This document shows positions 12,875 through 19,104 of a DNA stretch of 19,572 nucleotides, in pieces (the first letter of the stretch is position 1; every line of letters begins with the position of its first letter). The notes below the pieces were generated by a model that worked only from the letters and a program-made list of their open reading frames with translations, was not told the origin of the DNA and searched no databases. The DNA comes from 9FT-COMBO-53-11 sp040900215 (GTDB lineage Bacteria; Patescibacteriota; WWE3; 9FT-COMBO-53-11): positions 1 through 19,572 of the forward strand of contig JBBDZL010000015.1 in the NCBI GenBank assembly GCA_040900215.1, in the 5' to 3' direction. The position numbers and the translations under genes are program-made.

Positions 12875-13570
12875 ATGGCCGAGATCGTTCCCGCTCTGCT
12901 CGTCAATACCCGCGATGATTTTTTGAAGAAGTTTGACATGGTCGCTTCCCATGTCGACCGGGTGCAGTGGGACATCATGGACGGAATCTTCGTCGACAAC
13001 ACCACCTTTTCCGATCCGACGGTGCTGGACGAAATTGACACCCTGGGCTACAACCCCCCGCCAAAAATCGAAGCCGACCTGATGGTTTCCGATCCGGCGA
13101 ACTGGATCGAGCGGCTGCACCATCCGGGAGTGGACCAGCTGATCTTCCACTTCGAATCTATCCAAACAGACCCGAAAGGTCTGTTTGATCAAGCCCGGAG
13201 ATTGGGGTTTGCGGTGGGTCTGGCGGCGGAACCCGAAACGCCCCTTTCCTCCTATTCTCTACTCCTATCAAAAGTTGATCGTTATCAAGCGATGGGCGGA
13301 AAATCGGGATTTGGGGGGCAGAAGTTCAACCCCGCCGTGCTGGAAACCATTAAGAAGGTGCGGGCGGATTTTCCTCAGCTTCCAATCTCGGTCGATATCG
13401 GAGTCAACACCGGAACCGCTCCGGCGATGCTGGAGGCCGGGGTCACAATCTTAGTCGCAGGGAGTGCCGTCTTTAAATCTTCCGATCCGGCAAAAGAGAT
13501 AGAATCCTTAAGGGATGGACGGCCGAAGAAACGGCCTAGTATTTTTAAGAAACAAAATGGCCAAGTTTAA
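12875..13570 (+). CDS. rpe: Ribulose-phosphate 3-epimerase-like protein (divergent metal site)
   Basis: A predicted epimerase interconverting ribulose 5-phosphate and xylulose 5-phosphate. The 231 aa product has TIM-barrel landmarks PALLVNTRDDF, VQWDIMDGIFV, EADLMVSDPANWIE, SGFGGQKF, ISVDIGVN and VAGSAVF. Of the four metal ligands of classical Rpe (His, Asp, His, Asp), D33 and D174 are kept. The first His is Gln31 and the second His is Asp68. The GFGGQ phosphate loop is intact. The C-terminal tail GRPKKRPSIFKKQNGQV is basic and overlaps the next gene by 14 nt. The gene heads an operon with transketolase and aldolase, which supports the role. Confidence 0.85.
   Translation: MAEIVPALLVNTRDDFLKKFDMVASHVDRVQWDIMDGIFVDNTTFSDPTVLDEIDTLGYNPPPKIEADLMVSDPANWIERLHHPGVDQLIFHFESIQTDPKGLFDQARRLGFAVGLAAEPETPLSSYSLLLSKVDRYQAMGGKSGFGGQKFNPAVLETIKKVRADFPQLPISVDIGVNTGTAPAMLEAGVTILVAGSAVFKSSDPAKEIESLRDGRPKKRPSIFKKQNGQV
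13164..13186. repeat. Perfect 9-bp inverted repeat inside rpe
   Basis: AAACAGACC (13164-13172), 5-nt CGAAA loop, GGTCTGTTT (13178-13186). The protein aligns normally across it (IQTDPKGLFD), so it is not an obvious insertion. It could fold as a stable mRNA hairpin. Confidence 0.7.
13521..13546 (+). other. Terminator-like hairpin at the 3' end of rpe
   Basis: GGCCG (13521-13525), loop AAGAAA, CGGCC (13532-13536), then a T-rich TAGTATTTTTAAG just before the LOG-family ATG. The stem is only 5 bp and sits inside the rpe frame. Partial termination between rpe and the next gene is possible but unproven. Confidence 0.4.
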
Positions 13571-14132
13571 GAAGATAACCATCTTTGGCTTCGCCGACGC
13601 TAAGGAAGGCGACAAGGTTTGGAAGGACTCTTTCGCCGTTTCCAAGCTCCTCGCCGAGAACGGCTACACGATTATCAACGGCGGCGGGCCGGGGGTGATG
13701 AAGGCGGCGACCCTCGGGGCCCACGCCGGCGGGGGAAAGGTCATTGGAGTGAGCTTTTACCCCAAAGACGCCCCGCTTTTTGAAGGGCGGGACAAGACCA
13801 ACGAAGTGGATGAGGAGATTGTGACCGAACACTATCTGGAGCGGACGCTGAAGCTGTTGGGAATGGGTGACGCCTACATCACTTTCAAGGGCGGAACCGG
13901 GACGCTTTCGGAGTTCGGGATGGCTTGGGGATTGGCGCGGCTCTACTTTGGTCATCACAAGCCCTTCATCCTCTACGGCGATTTTTGGCGGGAGATGTTG
14001 GAGGCTTTCGAGAAAAATATGTATATTAGAGGAGAGGAGCTCAAGGTTTATCGGATTGCGGACAGCCCCGAGAAAGTTTTGATAGAGCTCCGTAAGCTGG
14101 ATCGCGAGATCGGCGATCAAGTGGTCTACTAG
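13557..14132 (+). CDS. LOG-family protein (predicted nucleoside 5'-monophosphate phosphoribohydrolase)
   Basis: LOG/'lysine decarboxylase-like' enzymes cleave nucleoside monophosphates to a base and ribose 5-phosphate. The 191 aa Rossmann-like protein has ITIFGFADAKEGD, INGGGPGVMKAATLGAHAGGGKVIGV and the signature region KGGTGTLSEFGMAW from residue 111. The family pattern is PGGxGTxxE, here with Lys in place of Pro. The ATG at 13557 is used. The longer frame from 13515 lies inside rpe. Its place between rpe and transketolase suits a supply of ribose 5-phosphate to the pathway, although some family members make cytokinins or have unknown roles. Confidence 0.84.
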   Translation: MAKFKKITIFGFADAKEGDKVWKDSFAVSKLLAENGYTIINGGGPGVMKAATLGAHAGGGKVIGVSFYPKDAPLFEGRDKTNEVDEEIVTEHYLERTLKLLGMGDAYITFKGGTGTLSEFGMAWGLARLYFGHHKPFILYGDFWREMLEAFEKNMYIRGEELKVYRIADSPEKVLIELRKLDREIGDQVVY

Positions 14133-14212
14133 AACTTAGAGCTGAGAACTTAGAATCTAGTCTAAGATCTAAAGCGAACAAGGTGAGCGTAACTAAGATC
14201 TAAAATCTAACA
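14131..14212. repeat. Intergenic 7-nt repeat tract before transketolase
   Basis: Units AGAACTT, AGAGCTG, AGAACTT, AGAATCT run in 7-nt register from 14131, then degenerate AGTCTA/AGATCTA units. A GC-richer core follows (GCGAACAAGGTGAGCG), and then further AAGATCT/AAAATCT units reach the transketolase start. The gap contains no ORF and no clear Shine-Dalgarno. Confidence 0.72.
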
Positions 14213-15079
14213 ATGCAATTCCCCAAGAAATCTCACTACACCGAAGACGAGATGTACCGAATGGCGAACGAGATGCGGGTGGATCTGATTAAGATGCTTT
14301 CCAAAGCCGGCTCCGGGCATTCCGCCGGCCCGTTGGACACAATGGAGATTTGGACGGCGTTCTACTTCCACATCCTCAACCATAACCCCCGGAAGCCCGA
14401 TTGGGAGGAGCGGGACCGCCTCTTGCTCTCCTGCGGGCACATCTGCCCGGCCCGCTACACCGTTATGGCGCACGCCGGCTATTTTCCGCACGAGGAGCTT
14501 TGGACTTTGCGGAAGTGGGGCACCCGCCTGCAGGGGCACCCCGAGCGCGAGAAGCTTCCCGGAGTGGAAACGACCTCTGGCCCGCTCGGTTCCGGCCTTT
14601 CCCAAGCGGCGGGGATGGCTTACGCCGCCCAGATGGACGGGAAGAAGTGGTGGACTTACGTCATCATGTCCGACGGGGAACAGGAGTGCGGCCAGACTTG
14701 GGAAGCGGCGATGTTTGCCGCCCGCAACAAGCTCGGCAATCTGATCGGGGTCATTGACCGCAACAACATCCAGATCAACGGCTACACCGAAGACGTAATG
14801 CCGCTGGAGCCCTTGATGCAGAAGTACGAGGCCTTTGGCTGGCACGTTCAGGATATCGACGGCCACAACATCGAAGAGCTGATTGACGCCGTCAACCACG
14901 CCAAGGCCGTTTTCAACAAGCCCTCCGTCATCATCGCCCATACCATTCCGGGGCGGGGGGTTGAATTTATGGAGCGGAAGTACGAATGGCACGGCAAGCC
15001 GCCCAATCCCGAGGAAGCAATTGAAGCGATCAAGGAGATCCGGACGCTGGGGGGGAAGATTAGGAGTGAGCACGAATAA
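14213..15079 (+). CDS. tkt: Transketolase, N-terminal (TPP-binding) subunit
   Basis: Half of a split transketolase, transferring two-carbon units between sugar phosphates. The 288 aa product carries KAGSGHSAGPLDTMEIWTAFY, ETTSGPLGSGLSQAAGMA, the thiamine-diphosphate motif (S)DGEQECGQTWEAAMFAARNK ending at DRNN, and the closing phrase EFMERKYEWHGKPPNPEEA. The usual SKGHAA phrase is SCGHIC. The stop and the next ATG overlap as TAATG, so the two subunits are translationally coupled in equal amounts, as in many archaea and some bacteria with split transketolase. Confidence 0.95.
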   Translation: MQFPKKSHYTEDEMYRMANEMRVDLIKMLSKAGSGHSAGPLDTMEIWTAFYFHILNHNPRKPDWEERDRLLLSCGHICPARYTVMAHAGYFPHEELWTLRKWGTRLQGHPEREKLPGVETTSGPLGSGLSQAAGMAYAAQMDGKKWWTYVIMSDGEQECGQTWEAAMFAARNKLGNLIGVIDRNNIQINGYTEDVMPLEPLMQKYEAFGWHVQDIDGHNIEELIDAVNHAKAVFNKPSVIIAHTIPGRGVEFMERKYEWHGKPPNPEEAIEAIKEIRTLGGKIRSEHE

Positions 15080-16086
15080 TGCCAGTAAGTAAAGCGGCGA
15101 AACTAGTCGAAAACGTTCTTGACAAGTCCAAGCTGGAAATGAAGCCCACCCGGGACGGGTTTGGTCTGGGGGTGGTGGAGGCCGGCAAGGCCGATCCGAA
15201 CGTCGTGGTCCTCTGCGCCGATCTTTCGGAATCGACCCGCGCTCAAATGTTCCAGAAGGAGTTCCCCGACCGATATGTGGAGCTGGGAGTTGCGGAGCAG
15301 AACATGGCTTCGGTTGCGGCCGGGATGGCGCTGGCCGGAAAAGTGCCTTTCATCGCCTCCTACGCCGCTTTTTCTCCAGGGAGGAACAACGAACAGATCC
15401 GGACGACGATTTCGATCAACAACGCCAATGTCAAGATTATGGGAGCGCATGCCGGAGTCTCGGTCGGGCCGGACGGCGCAACCCACCAGGCGCTGGAGGA
15501 TATGGCGCTGATGCGGGTCCAGCCGCGGATGAAAGTTTTCGCCCCCTGCGACGTTTGGGAAGCGAAGAAGATTGTGATGGCGATCGCCAAGATTTACGGC
15601 CCTTGCTACATGCGCTTTGCCCGCGATAAGACGCCCGTCCTCACGACCGCAGAAACGCCTTTTTCGATCGGCAAAGCCCAGCTGTTTTGGGAATCAAAGG
15701 CGGACAAAGTGGATGTGGCGATCTTCGCCTGCGGCCCGCTGGTGCACGAGTCACTTTTGGCGGCGGCGGAGCTTGAAAAAGCAGGGCTGGGGGTGGAGGT
15801 TTACGACAGCGCCACCGTCAAGCCGCTCGATGAAAAAACTGTCCTTGCGGCGGCGAAAAAAGCGGGGGCGGTGGTGACGGCGGAGGAGCACCAGGCCAAA
15901 GGCGGGTTGGGTGGAGCAGTCGCCGAATTCCTGGGAGAAAACCATCCCGTTCCTGTAATTAAGGTCGGTGTGCAGGACCGTTTTGGGGAATCGGGCGAGC
16001 CAGCCGAGCTGATGATGAAGTTTGGATTGGTTGCTAAAAACGTGGTTGAGGCGGCGAAGAAAGCGATCGCCTTAAAGATCAAATAA
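15079..16086 (+). CDS. tkt: Transketolase, C-terminal (pyrimidine-binding) subunit
   Basis: The partner of the preceding subunit. The 335 aa product contains VVVLCADLSESTRAQMFQKEFPDRYVELGVAEQNM, with the catalytic Glu at about residue 73, then ASYAAFSPGRNNEQIRTT, GAHAGVSVGPDGATHQALEDMALMR and the C-terminal domain ending DRFGESGEPAELMMKFGL. This matches the pyrimidine-binding and transketolase-C domains. The aldolase starts 8 nt downstream. Confidence 0.95.
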   Translation: MPVSKAAKLVENVLDKSKLEMKPTRDGFGLGVVEAGKADPNVVVLCADLSESTRAQMFQKEFPDRYVELGVAEQNMASVAAGMALAGKVPFIASYAAFSPGRNNEQIRTTISINNANVKIMGAHAGVSVGPDGATHQALEDMALMRVQPRMKVFAPCDVWEAKKIVMAIAKIYGPCYMRFARDKTPVLTTAETPFSIGKAQLFWESKADKVDVAIFACGPLVHESLLAAAELEKAGLGVEVYDSATVKPLDEKTVLAAAKKAGAVVTAEEHQAKGGLGGAVAEFLGENHPVPVIKVGVQDRFGESGEPAELMMKFGLVAKNVVEAAKKAIALKIK

Positions 16087-16094
16087 ATTACTCA

Positions 16095-16952
16095 ATGACC
16101 TCAAAAGAGATATTTGAGCGCGCCCAAAACGAGGGCTATGCCATCGGCGCCTTCAACGCCGCCAATTTGGAGACTTTGAAGGCCATTGCCCAGGCCGCGG
16201 GGGCCCTAAAAGCGCCGGTGATCGCCGAAAGCTCCCACGGCGAGACCGAATTTATTGAGGCGGCGAACTTGGTGGACATTGTCCGCAATTTGAGCGAGGA
16301 ATTTGGAGTGCCGATTTTGATCAATTTGGACCATTCGCCGTCGGTTGAGGCGGCGGAGGCTGGCATCGCCGCCGGTTACGACTTGATTCACATCAACGCC
16401 TCAAAATTGCCTTATGAAGAGAATGTCGCCGCGACTAAAAAGGTCGCCGAGGAAGCCCACGCCAAGGGTCTCCTTTGCGAGGCGGAGCTGACGCCGATTG
16501 GAGGAACGAGCGCCGTTCACGCCGAAAAAGCGGAAGAAGCGGTGGCGCAGGAAGTGCTCACCGATCCGGATCAAGCCGAGGATTTCGTGAACCGAACCGG
16601 AATTGATACCCTCGCCGTTTCCATCGGCAATGTCCACGGGGTTTATGCCAGTGAGAAGCATCTCGATTTGGATTTATTGGCAAAGCTGCGGGAGCGGCTG
16701 ACCTGTTTCTTCTCCCTCCACGGGGGGAGCACCATCTCCGAGGACCAAGTTCGAAATGCGATCAAGATCGGCAAGATCGTCAAGGTCAACGTCAACACCG
16801 AACTTAGACTAGCTTATCGCAAAACACTGGAGGAAACGCTGAAGTCTTCGGACGAAGTGGCGATCTACAAGATTATGCCGCCGGTGATCGAAGCCGTTCA
16901 GAAAGTGATCGAAGCGAAGATTACCCTCTTTGGTTCCGCCGGCAAAGCATAG
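16095..16952 (+). CDS. fba: Class II fructose-bisphosphate aldolase
   Basis: Zinc-dependent aldol cleavage or condensation of ketose bisphosphates. The 285 aa TIM barrel keeps the metal and catalytic residues: LDH at 78-80 (Asp79, His80), His181 in NVHG, His209 in LHGG, and KVNVNTELR near the C-terminus. Length and spacing match the short Bacillus-type class II enzymes. It can act in glycolysis. In a pathway without transaldolase it can also act on sedoheptulose bisphosphate, which is inferred here. The last 36 bp (AKITLFGSAGKA region) recur at 17366-17401. Confidence 0.93.
   Translation: MTSKEIFERAQNEGYAIGAFNAANLETLKAIAQAAGALKAPVIAESSHGETEFIEAANLVDIVRNLSEEFGVPILINLDHSPSVEAAEAGIAAGYDLIHINASKLPYEENVAATKKVAEEAHAKGLLCEAELTPIGGTSAVHAEKAEEAVAQEVLTDPDQAEDFVNRTGIDTLAVSIGNVHGVYASEKHLDLDLLAKLRERLTCFFSLHGGSTISEDQVRNAIKIGKIVKVNVNTELRLAYRKTLEETLKSSDEVAIYKIMPPVIEAVQKVIEAKITLFGSAGKA
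16917..16952 (+). repeat. 36-bp direct repeat, copy 1: 3' end of fba
   Basis: The copy covers the last 11 codons plus stop of fba (KITLFGSAGKA*). It is identical in the first 29 bases and 34 of 36 overall to 17366-17401. The two differences are third-position and silent (AAA/AAG, GCA/GCC). Confidence 0.95.
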
Positions 16953-17351
16953 ATGTCCTCGTTCACCCTCATTTCCAATCTTGTTCTTATGGTGATCCCC
17001 CTTTTGGTGTTGTTTAGGCCGGGCGGTCTTGCCCCTTACTTCCGAGGACCTCGGCGCCATCGGGTGTGGGCTGCAATCGGACTAGGAGCGGCCTATCTAG
17101 GGGCGCGGCTGATTTTCATCCTCGCTTATAACCTGCTCTTCTTCGGAACGCGGGATTTCCCGCCGGATCCCCAGCGTTCTCCTTCGTTGGGGATAGGGGT
17201 GGACATCGCTTACTGGCTGGCTATCCGTTTTGCCGATCGCTACTGGCGAGAGGAGCACCACCTCTACAAAGCCGCCGCTTACTACCTGGTTGAGCCTTGG
17301 ATTCTGGTCCTCGCCGTTGTTATCGCCTACGATTTTCCAGGATTCAGGTAG
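16953..17351 (+). CDS. Predicted polytopic membrane protein, 132 aa, unknown function
   Basis: The ATG follows the fba stop with no gap. Hydrophobic segments include LISNLVLMVIPLLVLF, VWAAIGLGAAYLGARLIFILAYNLLFF, GVDIAYWLAIRFA and VEPWILVLAVVIAYDF, giving three to four helices with a basic loop (RGPRRHR). No family is recognised. It lies precisely between the two copies of the fba tail, so it may have arrived by duplication or insertion. No ribosome site other than coupling to fba is visible. The hydrophobic pattern supports it as a real gene. Confidence 0.65.
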   Translation: MSSFTLISNLVLMVIPLLVLFRPGGLAPYFRGPRRHRVWAAIGLGAAYLGARLIFILAYNLLFFGTRDFPPDPQRSPSLGIGVDIAYWLAIRFADRYWREEHHLYKAAAYYLVEPWILVLAVVIAYDFPGFR

Positions 17352-17365
17352 CGATCTTCCCGTCC

Positions 17366-17401
17366 AAGATTACCCTCTTTGGTTCCGCCGGCAAGGCCTA
17401 G
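17366..17401 (+). repeat. 36-bp direct repeat, copy 2: orphan fba tail
   Basis: A second copy of the fba 3' end, including the TAG stop, lies 449 bp downstream with no aldolase reading into it. Sequence upstream and downstream differs from copy 1. The remaining gap to 17468 holds a small CCGGT/ACCGG hairpin and nothing else seen. Confidence 0.95.
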
Positions 17402-17468
17402 GAATCGTCCAAGCTACCCATCCTCACCCCGATAAACCCTTCCCCCTCCGGTCAAAAACCGGTGCCAC

Positions 17469-17498
17469 AAAAAAGCAGCGAATGGTTAGTTCGCTGCT
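17469..17498 (-). terminator. Rho-independent terminator of the first paralogue gene
   Basis: AGCAGCGAA (17474-17482), 7-nt loop TGGTTAG, TTCGCTGCT (17490-17498), with six T following on the minus strand. The last four codons and the TAA stop of the minus-strand gene lie within it. It is identical to the terminator at 18098-18128. Confidence 0.92.
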
Positions 17499-18031
17499 TG
17501 GTTGGAAATGACAGAATCGAAATGGTCGGCTGTAACTGTGGGGATTATCACCACTATCTCCCGGTGGAGGATAAGGTAGACATCCAGCGGACCAACCATC
17601 GCAATCGTCGCCTCACCGCCGGCGGTCGGATAGCTTAGATGCGGAGTGGGATACGTTTCTGGATTGACCAGGTTGTGTACCGCAACATAACCGGCAACGA
17701 TCGCGGCATGCGGCCCTAGCCGGCTGTCGGCAAAGTTCGTCAACGCTTGGAAAACTGGCAGCTTGCTTCTTTCCTCTAGTTCCCAAAGAGACATGGAGAA
17801 CGTTGTGCTGCTGGATCGGTATCCAGATCGGTATCCCGGCAGGGTAAGCTCCAGGTCATAAGCTTCGAAGGCGGAATTCTCCTCTCGTTCGGCGCACAGA
17901 GCATCTCCGCACATCTCCCGGGCGGTGGGGATCGGCCAGAAGTAGAGGGAGGCCGCCAGCAAGCCCGTGAGGATGGTAGCCCAGGATCCGCCGGCTAGCG
18001 CCAACAGAAACAGCTTGGTTCCCAATCTCAT
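17486..18031 (-). CDS. Membrane-anchored protein of unknown family, paralogue 1 (181 aa)
   Basis: An N-terminal hydrophobic helix (KLFLLALAGGSWATILTGLLAASLYFW) without a clear cleavage site suggests an anchored extracytoplasmic protein. It shares with the gene at 18139-18633 the motif YFWPIPT, then a Cys pair (MCGDALC), the block DSRLGPHAAIVAGYV and the late ATIAMVGP. The conserved Cys pair could form a disulfide. The ATG at 18031 follows the Shine-Dalgarno AGGAGAG and a TAGAAT box (18065-18070). Function is unknown. Confidence 0.78.
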   Translation of the reverse strand: MRLGTKLFLLALAGGSWATILTGLLAASLYFWPIPTAREMCGDALCAEREENSAFEAYDLELTLPGYRSGYRSSSTTFSMSLWELEERSKLPVFQALTNFADSRLGPHAAIVAGYVAVHNLVNPETYPTPHLSYPTAGGEATIAMVGPLDVYLILHREIVVIIPTVTADHFDSVISNQAAN

Positions 18032-18064
18032 CTCCGTCTCTCCTTTCGGGTTGGGGTTTCTCTT

Positions 18065-18070
18065 ATTCTA
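18065..18070 (-). promoter_or_regulatory. -10 box of paralogue 1 (TAGAAT)
   Basis: The minus-strand TAGAAT lies about 34 nt before the ATG, with Shine-Dalgarno AGGAGAG between. It is one of three TAGAAT boxes in the window. Confidence 0.5.
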
Positions 18071-18097
18071 CCACCCCGCTATAGGATTTCAAGAAAC

Positions 18098-18128
18098 AAA
18101 AAAAGCAGCGAATGGTTAGTTCGCTGCT
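18098..18128 (-). terminator. Rho-independent terminator of the second paralogue gene
   Basis: AGCAGCGAA, TGGTTAG loop, TTCGCTGCT (18104-18128), followed by seven T on the minus strand. It is located about 10 nt past the stop of paralogue 2. A 33-nt block (18099-18131) is identical to 17469-17501. Confidence 0.92.
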
Positions 18129-18138
18129 TGGATCTCTC

Positions 18139-18633
18139 TTACCACGGTCCGAAGTCGAAAGCCCCCTCAAACCATGATTCTCCGGCGTTCTCTTCCCATT
18201 TCGAGAAGACGAGGTGGAAGTAGCCGTAGGGTCCGGCCTCTCTTTGGCCGCTGCCGGGGACCGGATTCACCACGGCCATCGACGCGTTCCACCCGAAGAC
18301 CTGATAGGTGATCCATTCGCCTGCCGCCGGTTTGCTCAGGATGTAGGCGGTGGCGATGATCGCGTGGGGACCGAGCTTGCTATCCGCCAGAAAATCGCTG
18401 GTCCACCACCAAAGATCGCTCGGCGGAGTGCTGACATAGAAGTGGATCGCTTCTGGCCACTCTGACCAGGTCCCTTTCGATGCCTGGGCGTGATGCCCTG
18501 GGGTTTCCATACTGCACCACTGATCCCCGCCCCGGCATACCTGTTGGATAGTCGGAATCGGCCAAAAGTAAATCAGGCCGGCCGCCAGCAAGAGGGCAAT
18601 AGGCAGAAGAACCAACAACCACGCTTTGCGCAA
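18139..18633 (-). CDS. Membrane-anchored protein of unknown family, paralogue 2 (164 aa)
   Basis: The start is TTG at 18633, supported by Shine-Dalgarno AAGGAGAG 6 nt upstream. The N-terminal helix LLVLLPIALLLAAGLIYFW is followed by WPIPT and a Cys pair (VCRGGDQWC). Like paralogue 1 it then has DSKLGPHAIIATAYI and ASMAVVNPV. It is Trp-rich (WWWTSDF, SWFEGAFDFGPW). I infer an anchored outer-surface or extracytoplasmic domain. No known family is recognised. Confidence 0.78.
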   Translation of the reverse strand: MRKAWLLVLLPIALLLAAGLIYFWPIPTIQQVCRGGDQWCSMETPGHHAQASKGTWSEWPEAIHFYVSTPPSDLWWWTSDFLADSKLGPHAIIATAYILSKPAAGEWITYQVFGWNASMAVVNPVPGSGQREAGPYGYFHLVFSKWEENAGESWFEGAFDFGPW

Positions 18634-18664
18634 CTCTTTCTCTCCTTCTTTCGGATTCTCCCAA

Positions 18665-18700
18665 ATGATACCACGGGAAGAAATCAGCGTGTGTTAAGAT
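18665..18700. promoter_or_regulatory. Divergent -10 boxes: minus TATCAT (18665-18670), plus TGTTAAGAT (18692-18700)
   Basis: The 91-nt gap between the divergent genes contains TATCAT on the minus strand, about 31 nt before the TTG start, and an extended -10 TG-N-TAAGAT on the plus strand before the GTG start at 18725. Both genes have Shine-Dalgarno sites. Confidence 0.48.
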
Positions 18701-18724
18701 CTTCTCGGAAGAGAGGAGGTTCCC

Positions 18725-18841
18725 GTGCCCAAGTTTGGACGCAGTTGGCTGGTTGGGAGAGTGCGGGCCAAGAGGCGTTACCGTCGGCTGATTCGGGTTC
18801 CGGCTCGGCGGAAGAGAATCAAGCCGAAGAAGGAGGGGTGA
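18725..18841 (+). CDS. Highly basic 38 aa peptide
   Basis: The GTG start has a strong Shine-Dalgarno (GAGGAGG) 5 nt upstream. The peptide (M)PKFGRSWLVGRVRAKRR continues with a run of Arg and Lys to KRIKPKKEG. About 17 of 38 residues are Arg or Lys, suggesting nucleic-acid or membrane-surface binding. It lies 5 nt upstream of the next ATG, so both are likely one transcript. It could alternatively be a leader peptide. No family is recognised. Confidence 0.6.
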   Translation: MPKFGRSWLVGRVRAKRRYRRLIRVPARRKRIKPKKEG

Positions 18842-18846
18842 GGGAG

Positions 18847-19020
18847 ATGGACAAGGATAACCGAAGGCGCCGTCTTTCGAGGATCATGGTGTTCGGCGGG
18901 GCCGCCATCATGGTTTCTAGCGCCTTTCTGCCGTGGCCCTGGCGGCCGTTGGTGATGCTGTTGGCCGCTGTGATCGGGTGCGGGGGATTGTTCGTCCACC
19001 CTTACTTCCGGAAGAGATGA
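18847..19020 (+). CDS. Small two-helix membrane protein, 57 aa
   Basis: MDKDNRRRRLSR is a basic cytosolic head. It is followed by the helix IMVFGGAAIMVSSAFLPW and, after PWRP, by the helix LVMLLAAVIGCGGLFV, and it ends HPYFRKR. The ATG at 18847 has GAGGG just upstream. The longer frame from 18490 is antisense to paralogue 2. It is coupled to the basic peptide and followed by a terminator. Function unknown. Confidence 0.65.
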   Translation: MDKDNRRRRLSRIMVFGGAAIMVSSAFLPWPWRPLVMLLAAVIGCGGLFVHPYFRKR

Positions 19021-19028
19021 CTCCATTT

Positions 19029-19065
19029 CGCCGATTGGCTATCCGCCCGTCGGCGATTTTTCTTT
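19029..19065 (+). terminator. Rho-independent terminator after the 57 aa gene
   Basis: The outer stem CGCCGA (19029-19034) and TCGGCG (19050-19055) has an inner GGC/GCC pairing and is followed by ATTTTTCTTT. It sits 8 nt after the stop. Confidence 0.85.
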
Positions 19066-19067
19066 GG

Positions 19068-19076
19068 TGATATAAT
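19068..19076 (+). promoter_or_regulatory. Consensus extended -10 promoter (TGATATAAT)
   Basis: TG-N-TATAAT is a perfect extended -10 immediately after the terminator and 28 nt before the GTG start of the zinc-ribbon gene, with AAGGAG between. The -35 position lies in the terminator and does not match. Confidence 0.7.
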
Positions 19077-19104
19077 TTTCCTGAATCGAAGAAGGAGATC
19101 CGCG

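Noticed and set aside
12812..13192. Extension of the 61 aa minus-strand membrane protein to 188 aa
   Set aside because: It runs antisense through rpe. The ATG at 12811 has a strong Shine-Dalgarno and its own -10.
14207..15073. A 288 aa open frame on the minus strand opposite the transketolase N subunit
   Set aside because: It mirrors a high-GC coding gene, has no recognisable domains, and the plus-strand protein is unambiguous.
18490..18846. Upstream extension of the 57 aa membrane protein
   Set aside because: It is antisense to paralogue 2 and crosses the promoter and the basic peptide gene.
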